Shown here: piece by piece, positions 1 through 6,316 of the stretch | Layout of the letters: every line of letters starts with the position of its first letter | Position numbering within the stretch: the stretch's first letter is position 1 | Assembly: GCA_003476595.1 (NCBI GenBank) | Contig: DMTU01000236.1 | Location: 20,150 to 27,634, forward strand | Direction: 5' to 3' | Length of the DNA stretch: 7,485 nt | From: Acidimicrobiaceae bacterium | GTDB taxonomy: Bacteria > Actinomycetota > Acidimicrobiia > Acidimicrobiales > Salinilacustritrichaceae | Made by a program: the position numbers and the translations under genes | The notes under the pieces: model-generated | What the model saw: only the letters and a program-made list of their open reading frames with translations | Told to the model about the DNA's origin: nothing | The model's database searches: none

Positions 1-16
1 GAGCGCACGTCAAGGA

Positions 17-1174
17 TCACGTGAAGCGGCGCATGTGCACGCCCTGCACCAGCCCGAGGCCGGCGAAGAGCGCGATGGTCGACGAACCCCCGTAGCTCAC
101 GAAGGGCAGGGGGATGCCGGTGATGGGCATGATGCCCATCGTCATGCCGGCGTTCTGGAAGATCTGGAAGGCCAGCATCGACAGCACGCCGACGCACAGC
201 AGCACACCGAACTGGTCCCGTGACAGCTGGGCGATGCGCCAGATGCGCCAACCCACGAGGGCGAACAGGACCAGCAGCGTCGCGGCACCGAGGAACCCCA
301 GCTCCTCCCCCACCGCGGTGAAGATGAAGTCGGTGTGCTGCTCGGGGACGATGTCGAGCTGGGTCTGGGTGCCGTTGAACAGCCCCTTGCCCAGCACGCC
401 GCCCGAGCCGATGGCGATCTTGGACTGGTTCAGGTTGTAGGCCTCGGCCTGCAGCCCGGCAGCGGGGTTCAGGAACACCGTCAGGCGGTCCTTCTGGTAG
501 TCCGCGAGCAGTCCGGAGCTGAGCAGCCCGACCACCGCGGTGAGCCCCACCAGCGTGAGCCCGGCGATGTGCTTCGCCCGCACGCCGGTGACCAGCAGCA
601 TCCCCATCGTGATGGCGACGAAGACCATGGCGGTGCCCGGGTCGGGCTGGAGCATGATCAGCGCCAGGGGGATGCCCGGCACGGCGAGCAGGATGGCGAG
701 GCGGCGCAGGTCGATGTCGCTGCCGAAGTGGGCGCCGAGGGACGCCAGGCCGATGATCACGGCGATCTTGGAGAACTCCGAGGGCTGCACCTGGACCGGA
801 CCGATCTGGAACCAGGCCTGTGCGCCGTTCACCTCGGTGCCGAACGGTGACACCACACCGAGGAGCAGGAGGCACACCGCCCCGTACAGCAGCGGCGCCC
901 AGTCCCGGAACCGGCGGTAGTCGGCCATCGTCGTGAGGGCCATCACGGTGATGCCGGTGGCCACGAAGGCGAGGTGGCGCTCGAGGATGGCGGTGTTGGT
1001 GGGTGCGCTCCCGGTGCCCCTCGTGGAGGAGAAGACCATCAGCGTGCCGATCAGCGCGATGAGCCCGACCGACGCGAGGAGCAGCAGGTCCACGTGCCGC
1101 CAAGGTGCGGCCGGGTTCCGCCGCATCGAACCCGCTCGGGTCGTGCCGGGCCAGCGGCCGGCGAAGCTCTCCAT
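17..1174 (-). CDS. rodA: Peptidoglycan glycosyltransferase RodA (SEDS family)
   Basis: RodA is a multi-pass membrane enzyme of the SEDS family that polymerises lipid II into glycan strands as the partner of PBP2. The 385-residue product has around ten hydrophobic segments and the family signatures VQPSEFSKIA (129-138), LQPDPGTAMV (175-184), NQSKIAIGSGG (249-259), LGKGLFNGTQTQ (261-272), EQHTDFIF (278-285) and ITGIPLPFVSYGGSS (351-365). D282 in the HTDFIF block matches the essential aspartate known from RodA of Escherichia coli and Thermus. The conserved PLPFVSYGGSS block argues for RodA/FtsW, and the PBP2 neighbour argues for RodA rather than FtsW. The ATG at 1174 overlaps the mrdA stop by one base (TGATG) and has AAGGGGG at 9 bases. 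It gives a basic cytoplasmic N-terminus of about 28 residues before the first helix. A start at residue 17 is possible but less well supported. Stop TGA. Confidence 0.97.
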   Translation of the reverse strand: MESFAGRWPGTTRAGSMRRNPAAPWRHVDLLLLASVGLIALIGTLMVFSSTRGTGSAPTNTAILERHLAFVATGITVMALTTMADYRRFRDWAPLLYGAVCLLLLGVVSPFGTEVNGAQAWFQIGPVQVQPSEFSKIAVIIGLASLGAHFGSDIDLRRLAILLAVPGIPLALIMLQPDPGTAMVFVAITMGMLLVTGVRAKHIAGLTLVGLTAVVGLLSSGLLADYQKDRLTVFLNPAAGLQAEAYNLNQSKIAIGSGGVLGKGLFNGTQTQLDIVPEQHTDFIFTAVGEELGFLGAATLLVLFALVGWRIWRIAQLSRDQFGVLLCVGVLSMLAFQIFQNAGMTMGIMPITGIPLPFVSYGGSSTIALFAGLGLVQGVHMRRFT

Positions 1175-3234
1175 CAGTCCGCACCCCCTTCGGCGATCTG
1201 GCCGAGGCGGTCGGCCGGTCGCTCGGCGGTGTCGTCGACCTCCGCACCCTCGAGCGGCGGCTCCACGAGGGCTCCGCCGGGCTGGATCACCGGCATCGGG
1301 GCGACACCGGCGAACACGTCGAACAGCGCTCGCGCCACGGGCGCGGCGGCCGTGCCGCCGAAGCCGGACTCCTCGAGCACGATGGCGACCTGGAACTCCG
1401 GGGCGGGCGCAGGCCCGAACGCGGCGAACAGCGCCGTGTCGGCCTTGCCGTCCACCTCGGCGGTGCCCGTCTTGCCGGCGACGGGGAAGGTGTCGTTGGG
1501 GAAGCCGGCGAAGGTGGCCCGGGCCGTGCCGCCGTCACGGGTGGTGACGCCGATGAGGCCGTCGAGCAGCGCCTGGCGGTGGACCGGGTCCATCTCGACG
1601 CGACCGTTGATCCGGGGCTCGAAGCTGCGCTTGATGGTGTCGGGCGAGCCGCTGCGGGTGATCTTGCGGGCGATGTTCGGGGCGTAGCGGGTGCCGCCGT
1701 TGGCGAAGGTGGCGTAGCCGTTGGCCAGCTGGAGGGGCGTCACGCCGACGTCGCCCTGGCCGATGGTCATGATGACGTTGTCGCCCGTGAACCAGTCGCC
1801 GGTGAGGAACAGCTCGGGGTTGGCCTCGTACTGCGCCTTGCGCTGCTGCGGCGTGGGGACCCGCCCATCCTGCTCCGACGGGAGCGGCACACCGGTCTCC
1901 TGGCCGAAGCCGAACGTGCGGATGGTCTCCTGCTGGGCCTCGTCGCCGAGGCGGCCGCGGTTGTTCCAGAAGTCGGCACCGATGCTGTAGAAGTACGCGT
2001 CCGACGACACGGTCATGGCCCGCCGCATGTCGACGGTGCCGTACGCCTTCGAGCCGGCGTTCCGGAACGTGCACCCCGGCCCTCGGCAGTCCTCGATCGT
2101 GAACGTGCCCTGGTCGAGGAAGGGCTGGTCCGGGGTGCGCAGGCCGTGCACCATGGCGGCCAGCCCCGTGAAGAGCTTGTACGTGGAGCCCGGCGCGTAG
2201 ACGCCCTGGATCGCCCGGTTGAGGATCGGCTTGTCCGCCTCGTCGCTGTTCAGGAACTCCCAGCGGGTCGAGGAGATGCCGTTCACGAAGTCGGCCGGGT
2301 CGAACACCGGGTAGCTGGCCATGGCCAGGACCTCGCCGTTGCGCGGGTCGGTGACCACCACGGAACCGGCGTTGCCGCGGTTGGGCAGGTTGTCGCCCGA
2401 GACCCGCCGGTTTCGGGCGTCCTCGAGGGCCTGGGCGAGCAGGTCCTCGGACAGCGCCTGGGTCTCGATGTCGATGGTGAGCCAGACGTCGTCGCCGGGG
2501 ATGGGCGGGGTGGAGAGGTCCTCCAGGATGCGGACCGGGTCGCCCATGGCGTCGACCTCGAACACGGTCTGACCGGGCATGCCCCGCAGGTCGTCCTCGT
2601 AGATCCGCTCCACACCGGTCTTCCCGATCTGGTTGCCCCGGATGTAGGTCTTGGGCTTGTTGGCCCGCTCCTCGAGCTCCTCGTCGTTGATCTCGCCGAC
2701 CGAGCCGATGACGTGGGCGGCCCTCGTCCCGTAGGGGTACCGGCGGACGGCGACGCGCTCGACGGCCACGGAGGGGAACAGCTCCTGGTGCTCCTCGATG
2801 TAGATCTTGAGCTCCTCGGTGGCGTCCTCGGCCACGGGGACCGGCGCGTAGCGGGAGTAGCGGACGTCGTCGACGCGGTCCTGCAGCTGCTCGACGGTGG
2901 CGGGCGACCCGTAGCGGCTGAGCTCGGCGGCGAGGCGCTCGAGCATGGCCGTCCGGTCGGCGTCCTCGAGCTCGGCGAAGCGGACGCGGTCGACGGTGAC
3001 GACGATGGACACCCGGTTGTCCACCAGGACCGTGCCGTCGCGGTCGAGGATGCGGCCGCGGGGTGCCTCGACCTGCACGACCCGGATGCGGTTGGCCTCG
3101 GCGGCCTCGGTGAAGCTCTCCGAGGACAGCACCTGCAGGTACCAGAGCCGGGCGAACAGCGGCACGAACAGCGCGATGACCACGATGCCGAGCACGCCGA
3201 GGCGCAGGCGGGGGGACTCCACGCGCTGGCTCAT
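1174..3234 (-). CDS. mrdA: Penicillin-binding protein 2, elongation-specific transpeptidase
   Basis: PBP2 is the class B transpeptidase that cross-links glycan made by its partner RodA during elongation, acting on the outer face of the membrane. The 686-residue product has a short basic N-terminus, one transmembrane helix (about 11-31), the pedestal or dimerisation domain with APRGRILDRDGTVLV (57-71), and a transpeptidase domain from about 250. Catalytic motifs are all present: APGSTYK (347-353, nucleophile S350), SSD (410-412, the SxD form usual in PBP2 where other PBPs have SxN) and KTG (588-590). The ATG at 3234 overlaps the mreD stop as ATGA and has GAGG at 6 bases. The frame stays open 76 codons further upstream, but that stretch is arginine- and proline-rich and lies within mreD, so it is not coding. 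Oddities are a cysteine pair C383 and C388 and a proline/acidic tail of about 40 residues. It should be the main beta-lactam target for elongation. Confidence 0.96.
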   Translation of the reverse strand: MSQRVESPRLRLGVLGIVVIALFVPLFARLWYLQVLSSESFTEAAEANRIRVVQVEAPRGRILDRDGTVLVDNRVSIVVTVDRVRFAELEDADRTAMLERLAAELSRYGSPATVEQLQDRVDDVRYSRYAPVPVAEDATEELKIYIEEHQELFPSVAVERVAVRRYPYGTRAAHVIGSVGEINDEELEERANKPKTYIRGNQIGKTGVERIYEDDLRGMPGQTVFEVDAMGDPVRILEDLSTPPIPGDDVWLTIDIETQALSEDLLAQALEDARNRRVSGDNLPNRGNAGSVVVTDPRNGEVLAMASYPVFDPADFVNGISSTRWEFLNSDEADKPILNRAIQGVYAPGSTYKLFTGLAAMVHGLRTPDQPFLDQGTFTIEDCRGPGCTFRNAGSKAYGTVDMRRAMTVSSDAYFYSIGADFWNNRGRLGDEAQQETIRTFGFGQETGVPLPSEQDGRVPTPQQRKAQYEANPELFLTGDWFTGDNVIMTIGQGDVGVTPLQLANGYATFANGGTRYAPNIARKITRSGSPDTIKRSFEPRINGRVEMDPVHRQALLDGLIGVTTRDGGTARATFAGFPNDTFPVAGKTGTAEVDGKADTALFAAFGPAPAPEFQVAIVLEESGFGGTAAAPVARALFDVFAGVAPMPVIQPGGALVEPPLEGAEVDDTAERPADRLGQIAEGGAD
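1184..1190 (-). promoter_or_regulatory. Ribosome binding site of rodA
   Basis: AAGGGGG on the minus strand ends 9 bases before the ATG at 1174, within the last codons of mrdA. It supports the upstream rodA start over the ATG at codon 17. Confidence 0.6.
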
Positions 3235-3749
3235 CGCAGGCCTCGCATCGACGGCTGGAGCATGCGGTCGGGTGCGGCCTTCTCGATCCAGCGGGCCACG
3301 AACAGCGCCGGGAAGGCGAGCAGCGTGTTGATGACCGCCGTGACGAGCACGATCCGGGGCAGCCCCGGCACCCGGAACTGCTGGCCGAGGAGCTGGCCGA
3401 GCATCACGAGGAACACGATGCCGAGGGCGGAGGCGACGAAGGTGACGAGCACCGGGATCCACGGCGCGGACCGCAGCACGCCGTCGTGGACGGTGCCGAC
3501 GATGAAGCCGACGGCCAGGTAGGTGAGCGAGGACAGCCCGAAGGGGGTCAGGAGCACGAGGTCCATGGCCACACCGGCGATGAACCCGACCGTGGCGCCC
3601 CGCACGGGACCGGCGGCCATGCCGGCGGCGATGGCGACCAGCAGGAGCAGGTCGCCGGTGGCGCCGAAGGGACGGGCGTCGGCGAGCCAGGTCGTCTGGA
3701 CGGTGAGGACCAGGACGAGCACGAGGGTCAGGCGGGCGGCGCGCAGCAT
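3231..3749 (-). CDS. mreD: Rod shape-determining membrane protein MreD
   Basis: MreD is a small integral membrane protein that works with MreC and the RodA-PBP2 pair in lateral wall growth; its biochemical role is unsettled. The 172-residue product is close to the usual family length. Hydrophobic segments lie at about 5-22, 32-48, 52-67, 74-88, 97-121 and 132-152, consistent with five or six transmembrane helices. The pattern GFIAGVAMDLVLLTPFGLSS (55-74) matches the D-plus-PxG motif typical of MreD. A basic cytoplasmic tail closes the protein (about 153-172, with K and several R). The ATG at 3749 abuts the mreC stop (TAG|ATG) and has no clear Shine-Dalgarno sequence, so coupled translation is likely. 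The TGA shares four bases (ATGA) with the mrdA start. MreD proteins are poorly conserved, so position carries much of the identification. Confidence 0.93.
   Translation of the reverse strand: MLRAARLTLVLVLVLTVQTTWLADARPFGATGDLLLLVAIAAGMAAGPVRGATVGFIAGVAMDLVLLTPFGLSSLTYLAVGFIVGTVHDGVLRSAPWIPVLVTFVASALGIVFLVMLGQLLGQQFRVPGLPRIVLVTAVINTLLAFPALFVARWIEKAAPDRMLQPSMRGLR
3241..3244 (-). promoter_or_regulatory. Ribosome binding site deciding the mrdA start
   Basis: GAGG on the minus strand lies 6 bases upstream of the ATG at 3234, inside the end of mreD. It supports starting mrdA at 3234 rather than at 3462, where the longer open frame begins. Confidence 0.65.
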
Positions 3750-4616
3750 CTAGCCGACCGGGGTGGTGAGGACGACGGACACGAAGCTCAGCTGGTCCAG
3801 GTCGGCGAGCGGCTCGGCGAAGACCTCGAGGGTGAGGCCGCCGTTGGCCGGCCGGGTGCGGGTGACCTTGCCGACCGGGATCGAGGCGGGGAACGAGGAC
3901 CGGTCGTCGATGCCGGAGGTGGTGAGGATCTCCAGCGACGGCAGGTCGGCGTCGGGTTCGCCGGGCTCGATGCCGGTGTCGATCCGCAGGTCCCGTCCGG
4001 CGCCCTGGCCCGAGGCGGTGCCGAAGCGCTGGCTGGTGACGAGGCGCACGCCGACCCGGAAGTCCGGATCGGTCACCAGCTGGACCGAGGCCCGCCCCTC
4101 GCCGACGTCGACGATGCGCCCGACGAGGCCACCGAGGCCCTCGCCGTCACCGACGACGACCGGCATGCCCTCCCGGATGCCGGCACCGGAGCCCTTGTCG
4201 ATGCCGATGACGTGAGAGAAGGAGCTGGCCGGCTGCTGCACGACCCGGGCGGTGGCGGTGCTGAGCCCGCCGACCCACGGGATGTCGACCTGGCTCACCA
4301 GCTCGTCGTACTGGGCGGCGACGTCGGCGTTGCGGGCCGCTTCGCCCTCGAGCTGCTCGACCTGGATGCGCAGCGCCTCGTTCTCGGCCTCGAGGTCGTC
4401 GTAGCCGGTGACGCCGTGCCAGGTGTTCTGGAACGGGGTGGCCACGAAGTCGGCCGCACCCTGCAGCGGGCTGAGCGCAGACCCCACGGCCCGGCGGGCG
4501 TCGCCGAGGAAGCCGACGCCCCGGAAGTCCAGGGTGAGCACGGTGATCGAGGTGAGCACGAGCAGCAGGATGGTCAGCCGTGACCGTCCGCTGCGGCGGG
4601 GACCGGTCATGGCCAT
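3750..4616 (-). CDS. mreC: Rod shape-determining protein MreC
   Basis: MreC is a single-pass membrane protein whose extracytoplasmic beta domains bind PBP2 and activate the elongasome. The 288-residue product opens with a basic cytoplasmic segment (GPRRSGRSR, 5-13) and a transmembrane helix at about 14-30. A helical, coiled-coil-like stretch rich in E, L and Q follows (about 73-108). The beta domains carry the family patterns VIGIDKGSGAGIREGMPVV (136-154), GLVGRIVDVG (163-172), LVTDPDFRVGV (180-190), LTTSGIDDRSSFPASIPVGK (231-250) and DLDQLSFVSVV (272-282). There is no long C-terminal extension of the kind seen in some actinobacteria. The start at 4616 fits the GAGGG site; starting at residue 3 (4610) would change almost nothing. 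Its stop TAG is immediately followed by the ATG of mreD, suggesting reinitiation by the same ribosomes. Confidence 0.96.
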   Translation of the reverse strand: MAMTGPRRSGRSRLTILLLVLTSITVLTLDFRGVGFLGDARRAVGSALSPLQGAADFVATPFQNTWHGVTGYDDLEAENEALRIQVEQLEGEAARNADVAAQYDELVSQVDIPWVGGLSTATARVVQQPASSFSHVIGIDKGSGAGIREGMPVVVGDGEGLGGLVGRIVDVGEGRASVQLVTDPDFRVGVRLVTSQRFGTASGQGAGRDLRIDTGIEPGEPDADLPSLEILTTSGIDDRSSFPASIPVGKVTRTRPANGGLTLEVFAEPLADLDQLSFVSVVLTTPVG

Positions 4617-4622
4617 GGGAGG

Positions 4623-4627
4623 CCCTC
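4623..4627 (-). promoter_or_regulatory. Ribosome binding site of mreC
   Basis: GAGGG on the minus strand lies 6 bases before the ATG at 4616 and 12 bases before the second in-frame ATG at 4610. The spacing favours 4616 as the mreC start. The site also falls inside a nine-codon reading frame (4633-4607, including its stop) that ends on the second ATG. Confidence 0.6.
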
Positions 4628-4641
4628 AGACATGGTGGGGA

Positions 4642-5682
4642 TCAGTGTTCGGGCGGGTTGTTGAACAGCACGTCCTTCAGGGCGTCGAACTCCTCGAGGG
4701 CGAGGCCCGACCCGAAGGCGACGGCGTGCAGCGGATCGTTGGCGATCACGATCGGCATGCCGGTCTCGTGCTCCAGGCGGGCATCGAGGCCGTGGAGGAA
4801 CGCGCCGCCACCGGCGAGCACGATCCCCTTCTCCATGATGTCGGCCGCCAGCTCCGGCGGCGTCTTGTCGAGGGTGACCTTGACGGCGTCGACGATGGCC
4901 GTGACCGGCTCGTCGATGGCCTCGCGGATCTCCTCGGTGGAGGTGACGATCGTCTTGGGGAGCCCGGTGATGAGGTCGCGGCCGCGCACCTCGGCGTAGA
5001 GCTCCTCCTCGAGCGGCCAGGCCGAGCCCATGCCGATCTTGATCTCCTCGGCGGCCCGCTCGCCCACCGCCAGGGAGTACTCCTTCTTGATGAACTGGAT
5101 GATGGCCTCGTCCAGCTCGTCGCCGGCCACGCGGACCGACTGGCTGGCCACGATGCCGCCCAGGGAGATGACCGCCACCTCGGTGGTGCCACCACCGATG
5201 TCGACGATCATGTTGCCGGTGGGCTCCTGGACGGGCAGCCCGGCGCCGATGGCCGCGGCCATGGGCTCCTCGATGATGTGGGCGGGCTTGCGGGCGCCGG
5301 CGAACTCGGCGGCCTCGAGCACGGCGCGCTGCTCCACGCCCGTGATGCCCGACGGCACGCAGATGACCATGCGCGGCTTGGCCCAGCGGCGCTGGTGCAC
5401 CTTCTGGATGAAGTACCGCAGCATCTTCTCGCAGATCTCGAAGTCCGAGATCACGCCGTCCTTGAGCGGGCGGATGGCCTGGATGTGGGAGGGCGTGCGC
5501 CCGATCATCCGCTTGGCCTCGGCGCCGACGGCGAGCGGGCGCCCGTCGCGCACGTTGACGGCGACCACGGAGGGCTCGTTGAGCACGATGCCACGCCCGC
5601 GGACGTAGACCACCGTGTTCGCGGTGCCGAGGTCGACCGCCATGTCGCGGCCCATCAGGGAGGTGAAGACGTTCTCGGACAT
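4642..5682 (-). CDS. mreB: Rod shape-determining actin-like protein MreB
   Basis: MreB polymerises with ATP into membrane-associated filaments that orient the lateral-wall synthesis machinery. The 346-residue product has the normal family length and all actin-fold signatures: phosphate-1 loop DLGTANT (17-23), conserved NEPSVVAV (35-42), IEEPMAAAIGAG (137-148) with the glutamates near the catalytic site, phosphate-2 loop DIGGGTTEVAV (161-171), VAGDELDEAI (185-194) and adenosine loop GIVLAGGGA (286-294). The ATG at 5682 leaves a short N-terminal stretch before GRDMAVDLGTANT, as in actinobacterial MreB proteins; later ATG codons at residues 10 and 14 cannot be excluded. No strong Shine-Dalgarno sequence precedes the start (only a weak GGA about 11 bases upstream). 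It heads the mreBCD-mrdA-rodA run, 25 bases ahead of mreC. The product ends in a proline-containing tail (NNPPEH). Confidence 0.98.
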   Translation of the reverse strand: MSENVFTSLMGRDMAVDLGTANTVVYVRGRGIVLNEPSVVAVNVRDGRPLAVGAEAKRMIGRTPSHIQAIRPLKDGVISDFEICEKMLRYFIQKVHQRRWAKPRMVICVPSGITGVEQRAVLEAAEFAGARKPAHIIEEPMAAAIGAGLPVQEPTGNMIVDIGGGTTEVAVISLGGIVASQSVRVAGDELDEAIIQFIKKEYSLAVGERAAEEIKIGMGSAWPLEEELYAEVRGRDLITGLPKTIVTSTEEIREAIDEPVTAIVDAVKVTLDKTPPELAADIMEKGIVLAGGGAFLHGLDARLEHETGMPIVIANDPLHAVAFGSGLALEEFDALKDVLFNNPPEH

Positions 5683-5701
5683 GCGTACACGATTCCGTCG
5701 G

Positions 5702-5724
5702 GGACCTGGTCCGGGCGACCGGTC
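5702..5724 (-). promoter_or_regulatory. Two short dyads in the mreB leader
   Basis: GACCGGTC (5717-5724) is a perfect 8-base palindrome. GGACC-T-GGTCC (5702-5712) is an inverted repeat with a 1-base centre. Both lie between the candidate -10 box and the mreB start, where an operator or an RNA element affecting translation could sit. Neither matches a binding site I recognise, and short dyads of this kind are common in GC-rich DNA. Confidence 0.25.
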
Positions 5725-5742
5725 AGCGTAGCGGAGTGTCCC

Positions 5743-5770
5743 AGGCTAACCCTCTGTCACCGAACCGCAA
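5743..5770 (-). promoter_or_regulatory. Candidate sigma-70-type promoter for mreB and the cell-elongation operon
   Basis: On the minus strand TTGCGG (5770-5765) resembles a -35 box and TAGCCT (5748-5743) fits the actinobacterial TANNNT -10 pattern, with a 16-base spacer. Transcription would begin near 5736-5737 and give a leader of about 55 bases. A second -10-like TACGCT (5730-5725) lacks a good -35 partner. The call rests on two short matches and position: this is the only sizeable gap in the window and it precedes a closely spaced five-gene run. Confidence 0.45.
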
Positions 5771-5783
5771 CAGTCGCGACCCT

Positions 5784-5799
5784 GGAGCGTCCTCGCTCC
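5784..5799 (-). terminator. GC-rich hairpin after ndk, possible terminator
   Basis: The minus strand reads GGAGCG-AGGA-CGCTCC, a perfect 6-base-pair stem with a 4-base loop, about 80 bases after the ndk stop and just upstream of the proposed mreB promoter. That position suits termination of the folC-ndk transcript. No T-run follows (AGGGTCGCG), so it would be an atypical intrinsic terminator. Such forms are proposed in actinobacteria, but it may equally be a chance stem in GC-rich DNA. Confidence 0.4.
5794..5799 (-). repeat. Shared 5' arm of the ndk-mreB intergenic hairpin (second GGAGCG copy)
   Basis: On the minus strand GGAGCG occurs twice (5819-5814 and 5799-5794) ahead of a single complementary CGCTCC (5789-5784). 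This copy is the nearer partner, giving a 4-base loop; the farther copy would leave a loop of 24 bases. The pairings exclude each other. Whether this matters biologically is unknown, and short GC-rich words can recur by chance. Confidence 0.35.
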
Positions 5800-5881
5800 T
5801 CCGTCGCTGCGGGCGCTCCCACGTTGCACGGAGCAGGGGGAAGTCGGTGGGGTCACCGGTCGGCTGGCGCCTCCCTCGGGA

Positions 5882-6295
5882 CTACTTCAGGCCTGGAAAC
5901 CACAGACCGATCTCTCGAGCGGCCGACTCGTGGGAGTCGCTGCCGTGGACCAGGTTCTCGTTGGTCGTGGTGGCGAAGTCGCCCCGGATCGAGCCGGGCT
6001 GGGCGTCGTCGACGCTGGTCTTGCCGATGAGGGTGCGACAGATCGAGAAGGTGTTGTCGGCCGGGCCCTCGACCACCATGGCCAGCACCGGGCTGCGGGT
6101 GAGGAAGTCGACCAGCTCACCGAAGAACGGCTTGTCCCGGTGCTCGTCGTAGTGGGCTTCGGCGAGGGCTCGATCGGCCGTCTTGAGCTCGGCGGCGACG
6201 AGGGTGAGCCCCTTGCGCTCGAAGCGGGCGACGATCTCCCCGACGAGGCCGCGCTCGACGGCATCGGGCTTGCACATGACGAAGGTCCGGTTCAC
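5882..6295 (-). CDS. ndk: Nucleoside diphosphate kinase
   Basis: This cytosolic enzyme moves the terminal phosphate of ATP to other (deoxy)nucleoside diphosphates through a phosphohistidine. The 137-residue product has the usual length and covers the whole fold: [13 protein letters not shown] (9-21), [11 protein letters not shown] (48-58), GSIRGDF (101-107) and the active-site segment NLVHGSDS (114-121), where H117 is the phosphorylated histidine. K9, Y49, R87, R104 and N114 match nucleotide-binding positions known in the family. The start is GTG. It is chosen because the conserved N-terminal strand ([11 protein letters not shown]) begins there and the next ATG would remove part of that strand. 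The 21 bases between folC and this start are C-rich and show no Shine-Dalgarno sequence, so translation may depend on coupling or readthrough from folC. The loop at 91-100 ([10 protein letters not shown]) lacks the proline usually found after TN or TD. The stop is TAG. Confidence 0.97.
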   Translation of the reverse strand: MNRTFVMCKPDAVERGLVGEIVARFERKGLTLVAAELKTADRALAEAHYDEHRDKPFFGELVDFLTRSPVLAMVVEGPADNTFSICRTLIGKTSVDDAQPGSIRGDFATTTNENLVHGSDSHESAAREIGLWFPGLK

Positions 6296-6316
6296 GGGGC
6301 GGGACGGTAGCGGCCG

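Noticed and set aside
8..13. TTGACG on the minus strand just after rodA, resembling a -35 box
   Set aside because: A -10 box would lie outside the window, so nothing supports it beyond one hexamer.
3235..3462. A 76-codon upstream extension of mrdA
   Set aside because: Arginine/proline-rich translation, lies entirely within mreD, and the ATG at 3234 has GAGG at 6 bases and an ATGA junction directly before the transmembrane helix.
1105..3522. An 805-codon open frame on the plus strand opposite mrdA
   Set aside because: It mirrors mrdA and its ends, has no recognisable domain, and is rich in G, R, V, D and H as expected for the antisense of GC-biased codons. Long stop-free shadows are usual at this GC content.
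3486..4583. A 365-codon plus-strand open frame opposite mreC and mreD
   Set aside because: Composition (G, D, E, H, A) and limits follow the antisense of mreC and mreD; no motif is visible.
5683..5881. A possible tRNA, small RNA or small protein gene in the ndk-mreB gap
   Set aside because: No cloverleaf or T-loop sequence is visible, and no short frame has a convincing start with a ribosome binding site.
4408..6030. A 540-codon open frame on the plus strand opposite mreB and the intergenic gap
   Set aside because: It runs through mreC, mreB, the gap and part of ndk with low-complexity H/D/G/L composition, then turns arginine-rich. It is a shadow of strongly supported genes.
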